From Flagellimonas oceani (GTDB lineage Bacteria > Bacteroidota > Bacteroidia > Flavobacteriales > Flavobacteriaceae), in NCBI RefSeq assembly GCF_011068285.1, contig NZ_CP049616.1, positions 3,926,001 to 3,990,000 of the forward strand: a stretch of DNA of 64,000 bases, read 5' to 3'. Positions 37,758-46,270 of this stretch are shown one piece after another; position 1 is the stretch's first letter; every line of letters starts with the position of its first letter. A program made the position numbers and the translations under genes. The notes below the pieces were generated by a model. The model worked only from the letters and a program-made list of their open reading frames with translations. It was not told the DNA's origin and made no database searches.

Positions 37758-38087
37758 ATGATTAAGGTTTCAGAATCAGCACGACACAAAGTGGTATCGC
37801 TTATGACCGAGGAAGGTTATAATGCCACCACGGATTATGTGCGTGTTGGCGTAAAGAGCGGAGGGTGCAGCGGATTGTCTTACGAATTGACATTTGACAA
37901 TGCTGCAACGGATACAGATAAAGTTTTTGAGGATAACGATGTGAGAATCATCGTGGACAAGAAAAGCTTTTTGTATTTGGTGGGCACTACATTGGAATAT
38001 TCTGGAGGTTTGAACGGAAAGGGTTTTGTTTTCAACAACCCCAACGCGCAACGAACCTGCGGATGTGGAGAAAGTTTTTCATTATAA
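37758..38087 (+). CDS. sufA: A-type iron-sulfur carrier (SufA/IscA/HesB family)
   Basis: Receives and passes on Fe-S clusters. The 109 residues contain the three A-type cysteines: GVKSGGCSGLSYEL and the C-terminal TCGCGESF pair. Length is standard. It opens the Fe-S assembly cluster and has its own promoter. The next cluster gene (sufB) is displaced by an inserted four-helix-bundle gene. Confidence 0.93.
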   Translation: MIKVSESARHKVVSLMTEEGYNATTDYVRVGVKSGGCSGLSYELTFDNAATDTDKVFEDNDVRIIVDKKSFLYLVGTTLEYSGGLNGKGFVFNNPNAQRTCGCGESFSL

Positions 38088-38124
38088 AGTGAGTTAAAGA
38101 GCTAAGCAGTAAAAAGTAAATGGA

Positions 38125-38493
38125 ATGTACAGCTCTTTTGAAGACTTGGAAGTTTACAAAACAACCGTAAAGTTTACTGCTCAAGTTTATGATTTATTGA
38201 AGAAAAGTCCTTTGAAAGAAGATTTTGCGATGGTTGACCAAGTGAGAAGAGCAACGATTTCAATTTCGAACAACATTTCGGAGGGATTTGAAAGGGAAAC
38301 AGACAAAGAGTTGATAAGATTCCTTTATTTCTCCAAAGGTTCTGCCGGAGAAGTCAGAAATCTTCTTAACTTAATGGAAGAGATAGGATATTTTAAAGCT
38401 GAAGAACTGGTCGATTACAAAAAGAAGGTAATCAACATTTCCAAACAGCTTGCAAATTATATCAAGTACGTTAAAAAACGAAGCGGTATTTAA
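38125..38493 (+). CDS. Four-helix-bundle protein (23S rRNA intervening-sequence protein family), second copy
   Basis: A 122-residue member of the same family as the gene at 20344, with SFEDLEVYKTTVKF, TISISNNISEGFERE and SKGSAGEVRNLLNLMEE in the same order. Identity between the two copies is modest, so they were not duplicated recently. It sits between sufA and sufB in the same orientation. AT-rich word repeats lie on both sides (AGTTAAAGAGCTAAG before, TTTTTAACTTTTAACTGAG after). Function unknown; no role in Fe-S assembly is known for the family. Confidence 0.87.
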   Translation: MYSSFEDLEVYKTTVKFTAQVYDLLKKSPLKEDFAMVDQVRRATISISNNISEGFERETDKELIRFLYFSKGSAGEVRNLLNLMEEIGYFKAEELVDYKKKVINISKQLANYIKYVKKRSGI

Positions 38494-38529
38494 CTGTTTT
38501 GACTTTTTAACTTTTAACTGAGACAATAT

Positions 38530-39975
38530 ATGGCTTATACAGAGGAAGAATTAAAAAAAGAACTGGAGACCAAAGAGTACGAGTACGGTTTCTACACGGA
38601 TATTGAATCGGATACCCTGCCTAAAGGGTTGAACGAGGACATCGTGATTGCCATTTCCAAAAAGAAGGAAGAACCGGAATGGATGACGGAGTGGCGATTG
38701 GAAGCTTTTCGTGCTTGGCAAGAAATGGAGGAACCCGAGTGGGCCAATGTGAAATACAAAAAACCTGACTTTCAGGACATTTCCTATTATTCGGCTCCCA
38801 ACAAAAAACCGAAGTACGACAGTTTGGACGAAGTAGACCCAGAATTGTTGGAAACCTTCAAAAAGTTGGGCATCTCCGTGGACGAGCAGAAAAAACTGGC
38901 AGGTGTTGCCGTGGACATTGTAATGGATTCCGTTTCGGTGGCCACTACGTTCAAAAAGACATTGGCCGAAAAAGGCATTATTTTCTGTTCCATTTCCGAA
39001 GCGATAAAGGAACATCCGGAATTGGTGAAGAAATACCTTGGAACCGTAGTTCCCAAAAAAGATAATTTCTACGCAGCATTGAATTCAGCGGTATTTTCCG
39101 ATGGATCTTTCTGCTACATTCCAAAAGGGGTAAGGTGTCCGATGGAGCTTTCCACCTATTTCCGGATCAACCAAGCAGGAACCGGTCAGTTCGAAAGAAC
39201 TTTGGTAATTGCTGAAGAAGGCAGTTACGTAAGTTACTTGGAAGGCTGTACCGCCCCGATGCGTGATGAAAACCAATTGCACGCGGCCGTTGTGGAATTG
39301 ATTGCTTTGGACAATGCGGAAATCAAATACTCCACCGTTCAAAACTGGTTCCCTGGGAACAAGGAAGGAAAAGGTGGGGTCTACAATTTTGTGACCAAAC
39401 GCGGACTTTGCGAAAAGCACGCCAAAATTTCTTGGACACAGGTTGAGACAGGTTCGGCAGTAACATGGAAATACCCATCTTGTATTTTGAAGGGGGATTA
39501 CTCAATCGGTGAGTTCTACTCCATCGCAGTGACAAACAACTTCCAACAAGCGGATACCGGGACCAAAATGGTCCATTTGGGCAAGAACACCAAGAGTACC
39601 ATCATCTCCAAAGGTATTTCTGCGGGACAGTCACAAAATAGCTACCGCGGATTGGTACAGGTGAACAGTCGTGCCGAAAACGCGAGGAACTTCTCCCAAT
39701 GCGATTCCCTGTTGATGGGCAACCGTTGCGGAGCACATACCTTCCCTTATATCGAAGCTAAGAACAAGACTGCACAGATAGAACACGAGGCCACCACGAG
39801 TAAAATTGGCGAGGACCAGATTTTCTATTGCAATCAAAGGGGTATCGATACTGAAAAGGCCATTGCATTGATCGTGAACGGTTTTAGCAAGGAAGTGTTG
39901 AACAAATTACCGATGGAGTTTGCCGTGGAGGCACAAAAACTATTGGAAATCAGTTTGGAAGGCTCTGTAGGATAG
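38530..39975 (+). CDS. sufB: Fe-S cluster assembly protein SufB
   Basis: Scaffold subunit of the SufBC2D complex on which Fe-S clusters are built. The 481 residues contain the SufB-type core ([20 protein letters not shown]) and [20 protein letters not shown]. The [20 protein letters not shown] and FYCNQRGI region near the end matches E. coli SufB. sufC follows after an 87-base spacer carrying a repeat hairpin. Confidence 0.96.
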   Translation: MAYTEEELKKELETKEYEYGFYTDIESDTLPKGLNEDIVIAISKKKEEPEWMTEWRLEAFRAWQEMEEPEWANVKYKKPDFQDISYYSAPNKKPKYDSLDEVDPELLETFKKLGISVDEQKKLAGVAVDIVMDSVSVATTFKKTLAEKGIIFCSISEAIKEHPELVKKYLGTVVPKKDNFYAALNSAVFSDGSFCYIPKGVRCPMELSTYFRINQAGTGQFERTLVIAEEGSYVSYLEGCTAPMRDENQLHAAVVELIALDNAEIKYSTVQNWFPGNKEGKGGVYNFVTKRGLCEKHAKISWTQVETGSAVTWKYPSCILKGDYSIGEFYSIAVTNNFQQADTGTKMVHLGKNTKSTIISKGISAGQSQNSYRGLVQVNSRAENARNFSQCDSLLMGNRCGAHTFPYIEAKNKTAQIEHEATTSKIGEDQIFYCNQRGIDTEKAIALIVNGFSKEVLNKLPMEFAVEAQKLLEISLEGSVG

Positions 39976-40029
39976 CTTCGACTGCTCTCAGCTACCCAAT
40001 ATGACTTGGTGATTGAGCGAAGTCGAAAT
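39975..40029 (+). repeat. Hairpin repeat between sufB and sufC
   Basis: TTCGACT ... AGTCGAA form the ends of an imperfect long hairpin (about 39981-40028), with GCTCTCAGC facing TTGAGCG inside. The words resemble the GTCGCT...AGCGAC repeats at 45-60 kb in shortened form. No terminator T-run follows. Confidence 0.5.
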
Positions 40030-40062
40030 TAAAATTTATAGGAAAGAACATAATTTTACAAA

Positions 40063-40815
40063 ATGTTAGAAATCAAGAACTTACACGCAAGCGTAGACGA
40101 TAAAGAAATCCTCAAGGGAATCAACCTAAAGGTAAATGCAGGTGAGGTACACGCCATAATGGGCCCTAACGGTTCAGGTAAAAGTACCTTGGCCGAAGTA
40201 ATCGCAGGTCAAGAGGAATTTGAGGTAGGAGAAGGAAGCATCCTAATGGAAGGAGAGGATTTGGAAGAACTTTCCCCAGAGGAGAGAGCCCACAAAGGCG
40301 TATTTCTTTCTTTCCAATACCCAGTGGAAATCCCCGGGGTGTCCGTGACCAACTTTATGAAAACGGCCATCAATGAGTCCAGAAAAGCACAAGGCCTGGA
40401 AGATATGCCCGCCAACGAAATGCTAAAGAAAATTCGCGAGAAGTCCGAAATGTTGGAAATCGACAGAAAGTTTCTCTCCCGTTCCTTGAACGAAGGGTTC
40501 TCCGGAGGTGAGAAGAAGCGAAACGAAATCTTTCAAATGGCGATGATGGAACCCAAATTGGCCATTTTGGACGAGACCGATTCCGGTTTGGATATCGACG
40601 CACTTCGTATCGTGGCCAATGGTGTCAACAAATTGCGCGGCAAGGACAACGCCATTATCGTTATTACCCACTACCAACGATTGTTGGAATATATCGTTCC
40701 CGATTTTGTCCACGTATTGCACAATGGCAAAATCGTTAAATCCGGAACCAAGGAACTGGCCTTGGAGCTGGAAGAAAAAGGATACGATTGGTTAAAAGAA
40801 GAAGCCGCGGTTTAA
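40063..40815 (+). CDS. sufC: Fe-S assembly ATPase SufC
   Basis: ABC-type ATPase that drives the SufB-SufD scaffold. The 250 residues have Walker A GPNGSGKST (about 34-42), the signature FSGGEKKRNEIFQM, Walker B LAILDETDSGLDIDALR and the switch histidine in VITHYQRLL. No membrane domain is encoded, as expected for SufC. Confidence 0.97.
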   Translation: MLEIKNLHASVDDKEILKGINLKVNAGEVHAIMGPNGSGKSTLAEVIAGQEEFEVGEGSILMEGEDLEELSPEERAHKGVFLSFQYPVEIPGVSVTNFMKTAINESRKAQGLEDMPANEMLKKIREKSEMLEIDRKFLSRSLNEGFSGGEKKRNEIFQMAMMEPKLAILDETDSGLDIDALRIVANGVNKLRGKDNAIIVITHYQRLLEYIVPDFVHVLHNGKIVKSGTKELALELEEKGYDWLKEEAAV

Positions 40816-40893
40816 AAAACAGATGTAAGACTTCAGACATCAGATTTTAGAAAACCTATAACTGAAAGCTGATAACTGATAACTGAAAAAAAT
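40816..40893 (+). repeat. Iterated-word spacer before sufD
   Basis: The spacer reads ACTTCAGACATCAGATTTTAG and then three near-copies of ATAACTGA(AAGCTG)ATAACTG. The first part has the same flavour as the AGTCAGA words at 45-60 kb; the second resembles the words beside the four-helix-bundle genes. Confidence 0.4.
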
Positions 40894-42210
40894 ATGGATT
40901 TAAAGGAAAAATTAGTCTCCTCTTTTATGGCTTTTGAAGATGGCCTGGATTTAGATCATCCAGTACATGAGGAACGATCTAATGCCATAAAGAACTTTGA
41001 GACCAAAGGCTTCCCGACCAAAAAGGATGAAGCTTGGAAGTATACTTCGTTGAAAGGCCTGCAAAAGATAGATTTCAGCATCTTTCCAAAGCATGAGACC
41101 ACATTGGAATATAAAGATGTCAAAAAGTACTTCCTGCACGAGATAGACACCTACAAAATTGTGTTTGTTGATGGGGTGTACAGTTCTTACCTCTCTGAAA
41201 CAACACATGATGGTGTGGATGTCTGTTTGATGAGTTCGGCCTTCAGTAAGCCGATGTTCAAGCAAGTGATAGAGGTGTATTTCAACAAAGCGGCCTCCAA
41301 AGATGAGTCGTTGACCTCCTTGAACACCGCTTTCAGTAAAGAGGGAGCGTATATTTACATACCAAAGAACAAAATGCCCAAAAAGCCCATCCAAATTTTG
41401 CATTTGGCCACGGGCAACGAGGCAGCTTTGATGTTGCAACCTCGTAACTTGATCGTAGCGGAGGACAATGCTGAGGTTCAGATTATAGAACGTCATCAAA
41501 GTTTGACGGGCAACGAAGTGTTCACGAATTCCGTGACCGAGATTTTCGCGGGAAAGGATGCCATTGTGGACTACTACAAGGTTCAGAACGATGAGCCCAC
41601 CGCTTCATTGGTGGACAACACCTATATTTCTCAGAAGGATAGCAGTGTTGTGAGGGTGCATACCTTCTCTTTGGGCGGAAAACTGATTCGAAACAATCTG
41701 AACTTTTATCAGAACGGGGAGCGCATCGATTCTACTTTGAAAGGGATTACCATTCTTGGGGACAAACAGCACGTGGACCATCATACCTTGGTGCACCATG
41801 CACAGCCCAATTGCGAGAGCCATCAAGACTACAAAGGAATTTTCGGTGACAGTTCCACAGGGGTGTTCAATGGAAAAATCATTGTGGACAAGATTGCCCA
41901 GAAAACGGATGCCTTTCAGCAAAACAACAATATTTTGTTGAGCGATAAATCGACGATCAATTCAAAGCCACAGCTGGAAATCTTTGCGGACGATGTAAAA
42001 TGTTCGCACGGATGCACCATTGGTCAGTTGGACCAAGAAGCACTCTTTTACCTAAGATCAAGGGGAATCCCGAAAAAAGAAGCCAAAGCTTTGATGATGT
42101 ACGCTTTTGCCAACAACGTTTTGGAGAGTGTCCGTATTCCCGAGCTTAAGGCGCGAATCAACAAGATTATTGCCAACAAATTGGGAGTTCGTATGGGTTT
42201 TGACCTGTAA
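40894..42210 (+). CDS. sufD: Fe-S cluster assembly protein SufD
   Basis: Paralogue of SufB in the SufBC2D scaffold. The 438 residues include KDEAWKYTSLKGLQ near the N-terminus (typical SufD), a central beta-helix region, and the C-terminal DVKCSHGCTIGQLDQEALFY and RSRGIPKKEAKALMMYAF signatures. The gene is 27 bases upstream of sufS. Confidence 0.95.
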   Translation: MDLKEKLVSSFMAFEDGLDLDHPVHEERSNAIKNFETKGFPTKKDEAWKYTSLKGLQKIDFSIFPKHETTLEYKDVKKYFLHEIDTYKIVFVDGVYSSYLSETTHDGVDVCLMSSAFSKPMFKQVIEVYFNKAASKDESLTSLNTAFSKEGAYIYIPKNKMPKKPIQILHLATGNEAALMLQPRNLIVAEDNAEVQIIERHQSLTGNEVFTNSVTEIFAGKDAIVDYYKVQNDEPTASLVDNTYISQKDSSVVRVHTFSLGGKLIRNNLNFYQNGERIDSTLKGITILGDKQHVDHHTLVHHAQPNCESHQDYKGIFGDSSTGVFNGKIIVDKIAQKTDAFQQNNNILLSDKSTINSKPQLEIFADDVKCSHGCTIGQLDQEALFYLRSRGIPKKEAKALMMYAFANNVLESVRIPELKARINKIIANKLGVRMGFDL

Positions 42211-42237
42211 GCAGAATATTTTTACCTCAACGTTACA

Positions 42238-43464
42238 ATGATAGAGACCACTTTGGACATACCGGCCATTCGAAAGGATTTTCCCATCCTCCAAAGAGAG
42301 GTCAATGGGCAGCCTTTGGTGTATTTGGACAATGCAGCAACATCGCAGACACCACAGCAGGTAATTGATGCCATTGTTGATTATTACCAAAGGTACAATG
42401 CCAACATCCACCGTGGGGTACATACCTTGTCCCAAGAAGCGACCGATGCTTACGAAGCAGCACGCCAAAAAATCCAAAAGCACTTTAACATAGCCCATCC
42501 CTACGAGGTTATTTTAACTTCAGGAACCACGGACAGCATCAATTTGGTTGCCAATGGATTCACTTCATTTTTGAAAGAAGGCGATGAGATTTTGGTATCG
42601 GCGATGGAGCACCATTCCAATATTGTGCCATGGCAAATGCTTTGCGAACGCACTGGGGCAGTGCTCAAAGTCATTCCAATGAGTCTGGAGGGCGAGCTGA
42701 TTATGGATGAGTATCATAATTTGTTGTCAAACAAGACAAAACTGGTCTTCTGTAACCACGTGTCAAATGCCTTGGGAACCATCAATCCAATAAAGGATAT
42801 CATCGATGCTGCCCACAAAGTGGGAGCCTCGGTTTTGGTGGACGGTGCACAGGCAGCAGCGCACATTAAAGCTGATTTGCAGGCCTTGGATGTTGACTTT
42901 TATACCGTTTCCGCCCATAAAATGTGCGGACCTACCGGAGTCGGGATATTGTACGGCAAAGAGGAATGGCTCAAAAAATTACCACCATATCAAGGAGGTG
43001 GGGAAATGATCGCTGAGGTGACCTTTGAAAAAACCACCTATGCCGACCTGCCCCATAAATTTGAAGCGGGTACGCCCAACATTTGTGGAGGTATTGCCTT
43101 TGGTGCCGCTTTGGATTATATGAACAGCATCGGTTTTGAGGCCATTGACCAGTACGAAGATGAACTTTTGAATTACGCCACGGAACAACTGCTTACCATT
43201 GATGGGTTAAAGATCTACGGAACCGCAGCGCACAAAACTTCGGTGATTTCCTTTAACATTGAAGGAATCCATCCCTACGACATTGGGACCATTGTTGACA
43301 AGTTGGGCATTGCCGTAAGAACGGGGCACCACTGCGCCCAACCCATTATGGATTTTTACAAGATTCCCGGTACGGTAAGGGCCAGTTTTAGCTTTTACAA
43401 CACCAAGGATGAAGTGGACAAGTTGGTGGAAGGTGTTAGGCGTGCAAGGAACATGTTGCTGTAG
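42238..43464 (+). CDS. sufS: Cysteine desulfurase SufS
   Basis: PLP-dependent enzyme that takes sulfur from cysteine for Fe-S clusters. The 408 residues contain TSGTTDSINLVANG, the PLP lysine in TVSAHKMCGPTGVGILYG, and the catalytic cysteine in RTGHHCAQPIM. The length and the short active-site loop fit the group II (SufS) enzymes that need SufE. Confidence 0.96.
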   Translation: MIETTLDIPAIRKDFPILQREVNGQPLVYLDNAATSQTPQQVIDAIVDYYQRYNANIHRGVHTLSQEATDAYEAARQKIQKHFNIAHPYEVILTSGTTDSINLVANGFTSFLKEGDEILVSAMEHHSNIVPWQMLCERTGAVLKVIPMSLEGELIMDEYHNLLSNKTKLVFCNHVSNALGTINPIKDIIDAAHKVGASVLVDGAQAAAHIKADLQALDVDFYTVSAHKMCGPTGVGILYGKEEWLKKLPPYQGGGEMIAEVTFEKTTYADLPHKFEAGTPNICGGIAFGAALDYMNSIGFEAIDQYEDELLNYATEQLLTIDGLKIYGTAAHKTSVISFNIEGIHPYDIGTIVDKLGIAVRTGHHCAQPIMDFYKIPGTVRASFSFYNTKDEVDKLVEGVRRARNMLL

Positions 43465-43491
43465 CCAAACCGTTATCATTATCATAAAGAC

Positions 43492-43522
43492 TTGAATGGC
43501 AGCCCGCCGAGTTGTACTTTTG
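43492..43522 (+). promoter_or_regulatory. Internal promoter upstream of sufE
   Basis: TTG at 43492-43494, a 20-base spacer and TACTTTTG at 43515-43522. Both elements and the spacing match the consensus; the sufE ATG follows 14 bases later. Confidence 0.65.
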
Positions 43523-43536
43523 AACAAAACCACAGC

Positions 43537-43959
43537 ATGACCATAAAAGAGATACAGGAAGAAATTATAGATGAGTTCTCCATGTTCGACGACTGGATGC
43601 AGCGTTACGAATACATGATCGAGCTCGGAAAATCACTTCCTTTGATAGAGGAACAATACAAAACGGATGACAACCTGATCAAAGGTTGCCAAAGCAAAGT
43701 TTGGGTGCATGCCGAACTGGATGGGGACAAGTTGGTTTTCACGGCGGATAGCGATGCCATCATCACAAAAGGCATCATTGCCATTTTGGTAAGGGCGTTC
43801 AGCAATCAAAAGCCCCAAGATATCATTGATGCGGACACCCAATATATCGATGAGATCGGTCTTAAGGAACATTTGTCGCCAACGCGCGCGAACGGATTGG
43901 TAAGTATGATCAAGCAATTGAAATTGTATGCCGTTGCCTATCAAACACAGTTAAAATAA
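43537..43959 (+). CDS. sufE: Cysteine desulfuration protein SufE
   Basis: Accepts persulfide sulfur from SufS and passes it to SufB. The 140 residues (ATG 43537, MTIKEIQEEIIDEFSMFDDW) carry the acceptor cysteine in LIKGCQSKVWV and the C-terminal GLKEHLSPTRANGLVSMI, as in E. coli SufE. An in-frame ATG 15 codons upstream would lie within the promoter and is not preferred. Confidence 0.95.
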   Translation: MTIKEIQEEIIDEFSMFDDWMQRYEYMIELGKSLPLIEEQYKTDDNLIKGCQSKVWVHAELDGDKLVFTADSDAIITKGIIAILVRAFSNQKPQDIIDADTQYIDEIGLKEHLSPTRANGLVSMIKQLKLYAVAYQTQLK

Positions 43960-43965
43960 CTTAGA

Positions 43966-44295
43966 ATGAGCGAAGAAACTACCATAGATACACAAGAACT
44001 GGGCGAGAAAATCGTAAAGGTGCTCAAGACCATTTACGACCCGGAAATTCCTGTGGATATTTACGAACTGGGCTTGATATACGATGTGTTCGTGAACGAA
44101 GAATACGAAGTAAAGATCCTGATGACCCTAACATCGCCCAACTGCCCGGTGGCCGAAACCCTGCCAGTGGAAGTAGAGGAGAAGGTAAAGTCCATTGACG
44201 TTTTGAAGGATGTGGAGGTGGAAATCACGTTTGACCCGCCTTGGACCCAAGAGCTGATGAGCGAAGAGGCCAAATTGGAACTGGGATTGCTTTAA
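43966..44295 (+). CDS. sufT: SufT/MIP18-type DUF59 protein
   Basis: DUF59 proteins help Fe-S cluster maturation or delivery. The 109 residues contain the family core VLKTIYDPEIPVDIYELGLI, the cysteine-bearing TSPNCPVAETLP and the C-terminal TFDPPWTQELMSEEAK. It follows sufE by six bases in the same operon, which supports the role. Confidence 0.92.
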   Translation: MSEETTIDTQELGEKIVKVLKTIYDPEIPVDIYELGLIYDVFVNEEYEVKILMTLTSPNCPVAETLPVEVEEKVKSIDVLKDVEVEITFDPPWTQELMSEEAKLELGLL

Positions 44296-44309
44296 AATAC
44301 CCATATAGA

Positions 44310-44543
44310 ATGACCACAAGACAAATCGATAGAATTATTGAAATGGCTTGGGAGGATAGAACTCCATTCGAGGCCATTGAATACCAGTTCGGCCTAAAAG
44401 AGAACGATGTTCGCGAAGTGATGCGGAACAGTCTTAAACGGTCTTCTTTTGAGTTGTGGAGAAAACGGGTAAAAGGAAGAAAGACCAAGCATCAAAAAAC
44501 ATCATCGGCGCAAAGATTTAGGTCCCGGAATCAAAAATTGTAA
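44310..44543 (+). CDS. TIGR03643 family small protein
   Basis: A 77-residue protein of unknown function. The start ATG 44310 gives MTTRQIDRIIEMAWEDRTPF followed by EAIEYQFGLKENDVREVMRN, which has the look of a helix-turn-helix, and a strongly basic tail (KRVKGRKTKHQK). I recognise this as the small family named TIGR03643. DNA or RNA binding is suggested by charge only. It lies 14 bases after sufT. Confidence 0.75.
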   Translation: MTTRQIDRIIEMAWEDRTPFEAIEYQFGLKENDVREVMRNSLKRSSFELWRKRVKGRKTKHQKTSSAQRFRSRNQKL

Positions 44544-44564
44544 AGGATCCACGCCTTCGCAGGA

Positions 44565-45083
44565 ATGACAACTATGGATAAAGAAATAATAAACAGAGTA
44601 GCCCAGAGCAAGTTGATTACCTTCAACCTGGAGGACTATTATCCAAAAGGGGAACGAAGGGTGCTGGACATTAAGGATTGGTTGTACGAAGGCTTTATTT
44701 TACGTGAAAAAGAGTTCCGTGCCCACATAGATGCGCACGACTGGTCGGCCTACCAAGATGCTTACGTGGCCTTACAATGTTCTTCGGATGCGATTATCCC
44801 GGGTTGGGCCTTTATGTTGATAGCTTCCAAATTGCAGCCCTACGCTAAAAAGGTGGTGCAAGGAAGTTTGGAAAATTTAGAAACGGCACTTTACCAATCC
44901 ATTTTGGAAAAGCTGGATGTCAGCGACTTGGCGGACAAACCCGTGATCATAAAGGGGTGTTCCAACAAACCTGTTCCAGAAAATGCGTACCTCATGGCCG
45001 TGGCCAAGATACAAGAAGTGGCGAAAAGCGTGATGTACGGCGAAGCCTGTTCCTCTGTGCCCTTGTTCAAAAGAAAGAAGTAG
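44565..45083 (+). CDS. DUF2480 family protein
   Basis: A 172-residue protein found widely in Bacteroidota near suf genes. Motifs include LDIKDWLYEGFILREKEFR, ALQCSSDAIIPGWAFMLIASKL and VIIKGCSNKPVPENAYLMAV, with cysteines that might take part in metal or Fe-S chemistry. It is last in the cluster, and repeat sequence begins directly after its stop. ATG 44574 is an equally possible start. Function unknown. Confidence 0.8.
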   Translation: MTTMDKEIINRVAQSKLITFNLEDYYPKGERRVLDIKDWLYEGFILREKEFRAHIDAHDWSAYQDAYVALQCSSDAIIPGWAFMLIASKLQPYAKKVVQGSLENLETALYQSILEKLDVSDLADKPVIIKGCSNKPVPENAYLMAVAKIQEVAKSVMYGEACSSVPLFKRKK

Positions 45084-45090
45084 TTTTTAG

Positions 45091-45132
45091 TAGTCAGTAG
45101 TCAGTAGTCAGTAGTCAGTAGTCAGTAGTCAG
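45091..45132 (+). repeat. Six perfect tandem copies of TAGTCAG
   Basis: A 7-bp unit repeated six times without a mismatch, seven bases after the DUF2480 stop. Copy number is likely to vary by slippage. Confidence 0.9.
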
Positions 45133-45138
45133 AGGATG

Positions 45139-46205
45139 GTCGCTGAGCGTAGTCGAAGCGATATTGGTTTCTTGAGATACTTCGATTTGCCCAGTAAGAC
45201 AGTTCGGTCGCTCAGCGCCCGCCTGCAGGACGCAGAGGAAGCTGAAACCATATGGCCCATCATCGATAATTACCTTGGAAAGTCCATTTGTTCTTTTATG
45301 TGCAGAATGCCTTAAAACCTTGATTTAGCTTAAAAAAGCTCAATTTTCTCGATTTTTTGTGGCAAGTTCCCGTTCAACCGCACACAAAAACAGAGTGACT
45401 GTTCTGTTATGATCCTTATCGATAAATGGGCAACTTCAACGTATGGTATTGCTCATTACTCATGGGTAATTGTTAACCAAACCCACACGAATTCCACGAA
45501 TTATCACGAACTTTTTAAAAAGTAGTCAGAGGGCGGAAGTCGGAAGTCCGAAGCTCGGTCGCTGAGCGTAGCCGAAGCAACATGATGCCAAATCGGAAGT
45601 CAGAGGTCGGAGGTCGTAAGTCAGACGTCAGAAGTCTGAAGTCAGAAATCAGTGCGCAGTACGCAGTATTGAGTATTGAGAAAATGGTCGCTGAGCGTAG
45701 TCGAAGAGACATGATGCCAAATCTGAAGTCTTGGTTCTTGAATCTTTGCTCTTTCATCCTTCGTCCTTTGTCCATCGTCCTTGCTCTTGTGTCTTGGCTC
45801 TTGATTCCTCCCAACCCGCCCATTGTTCATTGTAAACTGTTCATTGAACTGACACGAATTCCACGAATTAACACAAACTCTCGATGAAGAAGTCGGAAGT
45901 CAGAAATCAGTACGCAGTATTGAGTAATGAGAAAATGGTCGCTGAGCGTAGTCGAAGCGACGTGATGCCAAATCGGAGGTCGGAGGTCGTAAGTCAGACG
46001 TCAGAAGTCGTAAGTCAGAAATCAGTACGCAGTATTGAGTATTGAGTAATGAGAAAATGGTCGCTGAGCGTAGCCGAAGCGACATGATGCCAAATCGGAA
46101 GTCTTGGTTCTTTTGTCCTTCGTCCATCGTCCATTGTCCTTTGTCTTGCGTCTTGGTTCTTGAATCTTTGCTCTTTCATCCTTCATCCTTCGTCCAATAT
46201 CCCCC
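45139..46205 (+). repeat. Composite intergenic repeat block I
   Basis: No gene. Holds five copies of the hairpin core (stem GTCGCT...AGCGAC, 12-base loop, followed by ATGATGCCAAATC) at about 45139, 45558, 45687, 45938 and 46060. Between them lie runs of the words GTCGGAAGTCAGAAGTC and CAGTACGCAGTATTGAG, and pyrimidine-rich strings of the type CCTTCGTCCATCGTCC. About 45164-45480 is unique-looking sequence with no ORF. All copies point the same way. Confidence 0.75.
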
Positions 46206-46240
46206 CAAAAGAAAAGCCCCCCGCTTGTACGGAAGGCCTT
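46206..46240 (-). terminator. Terminator of lipoprotein gene A
   Basis: On the minus strand: AAGGCCTTCCG ... CGGGGGGCTT (46240-46215) with one bulge and two G-T pairs, then a T-rich run. The same hairpin follows gene B at 59086. Confidence 0.7.
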
Positions 46241-46270
46241 CTTAACCTATTTAAATTAAAGAAAATAAAT

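Noticed and set aside
45582..45887. ORFs translating as VAERSRSDMMPN or LRLRSATELPTSD in the repeat blocks
   Set aside because: They are read-through of the repeated hairpin and word units in several frames and both strands; there is no start context, domain or conserved end.
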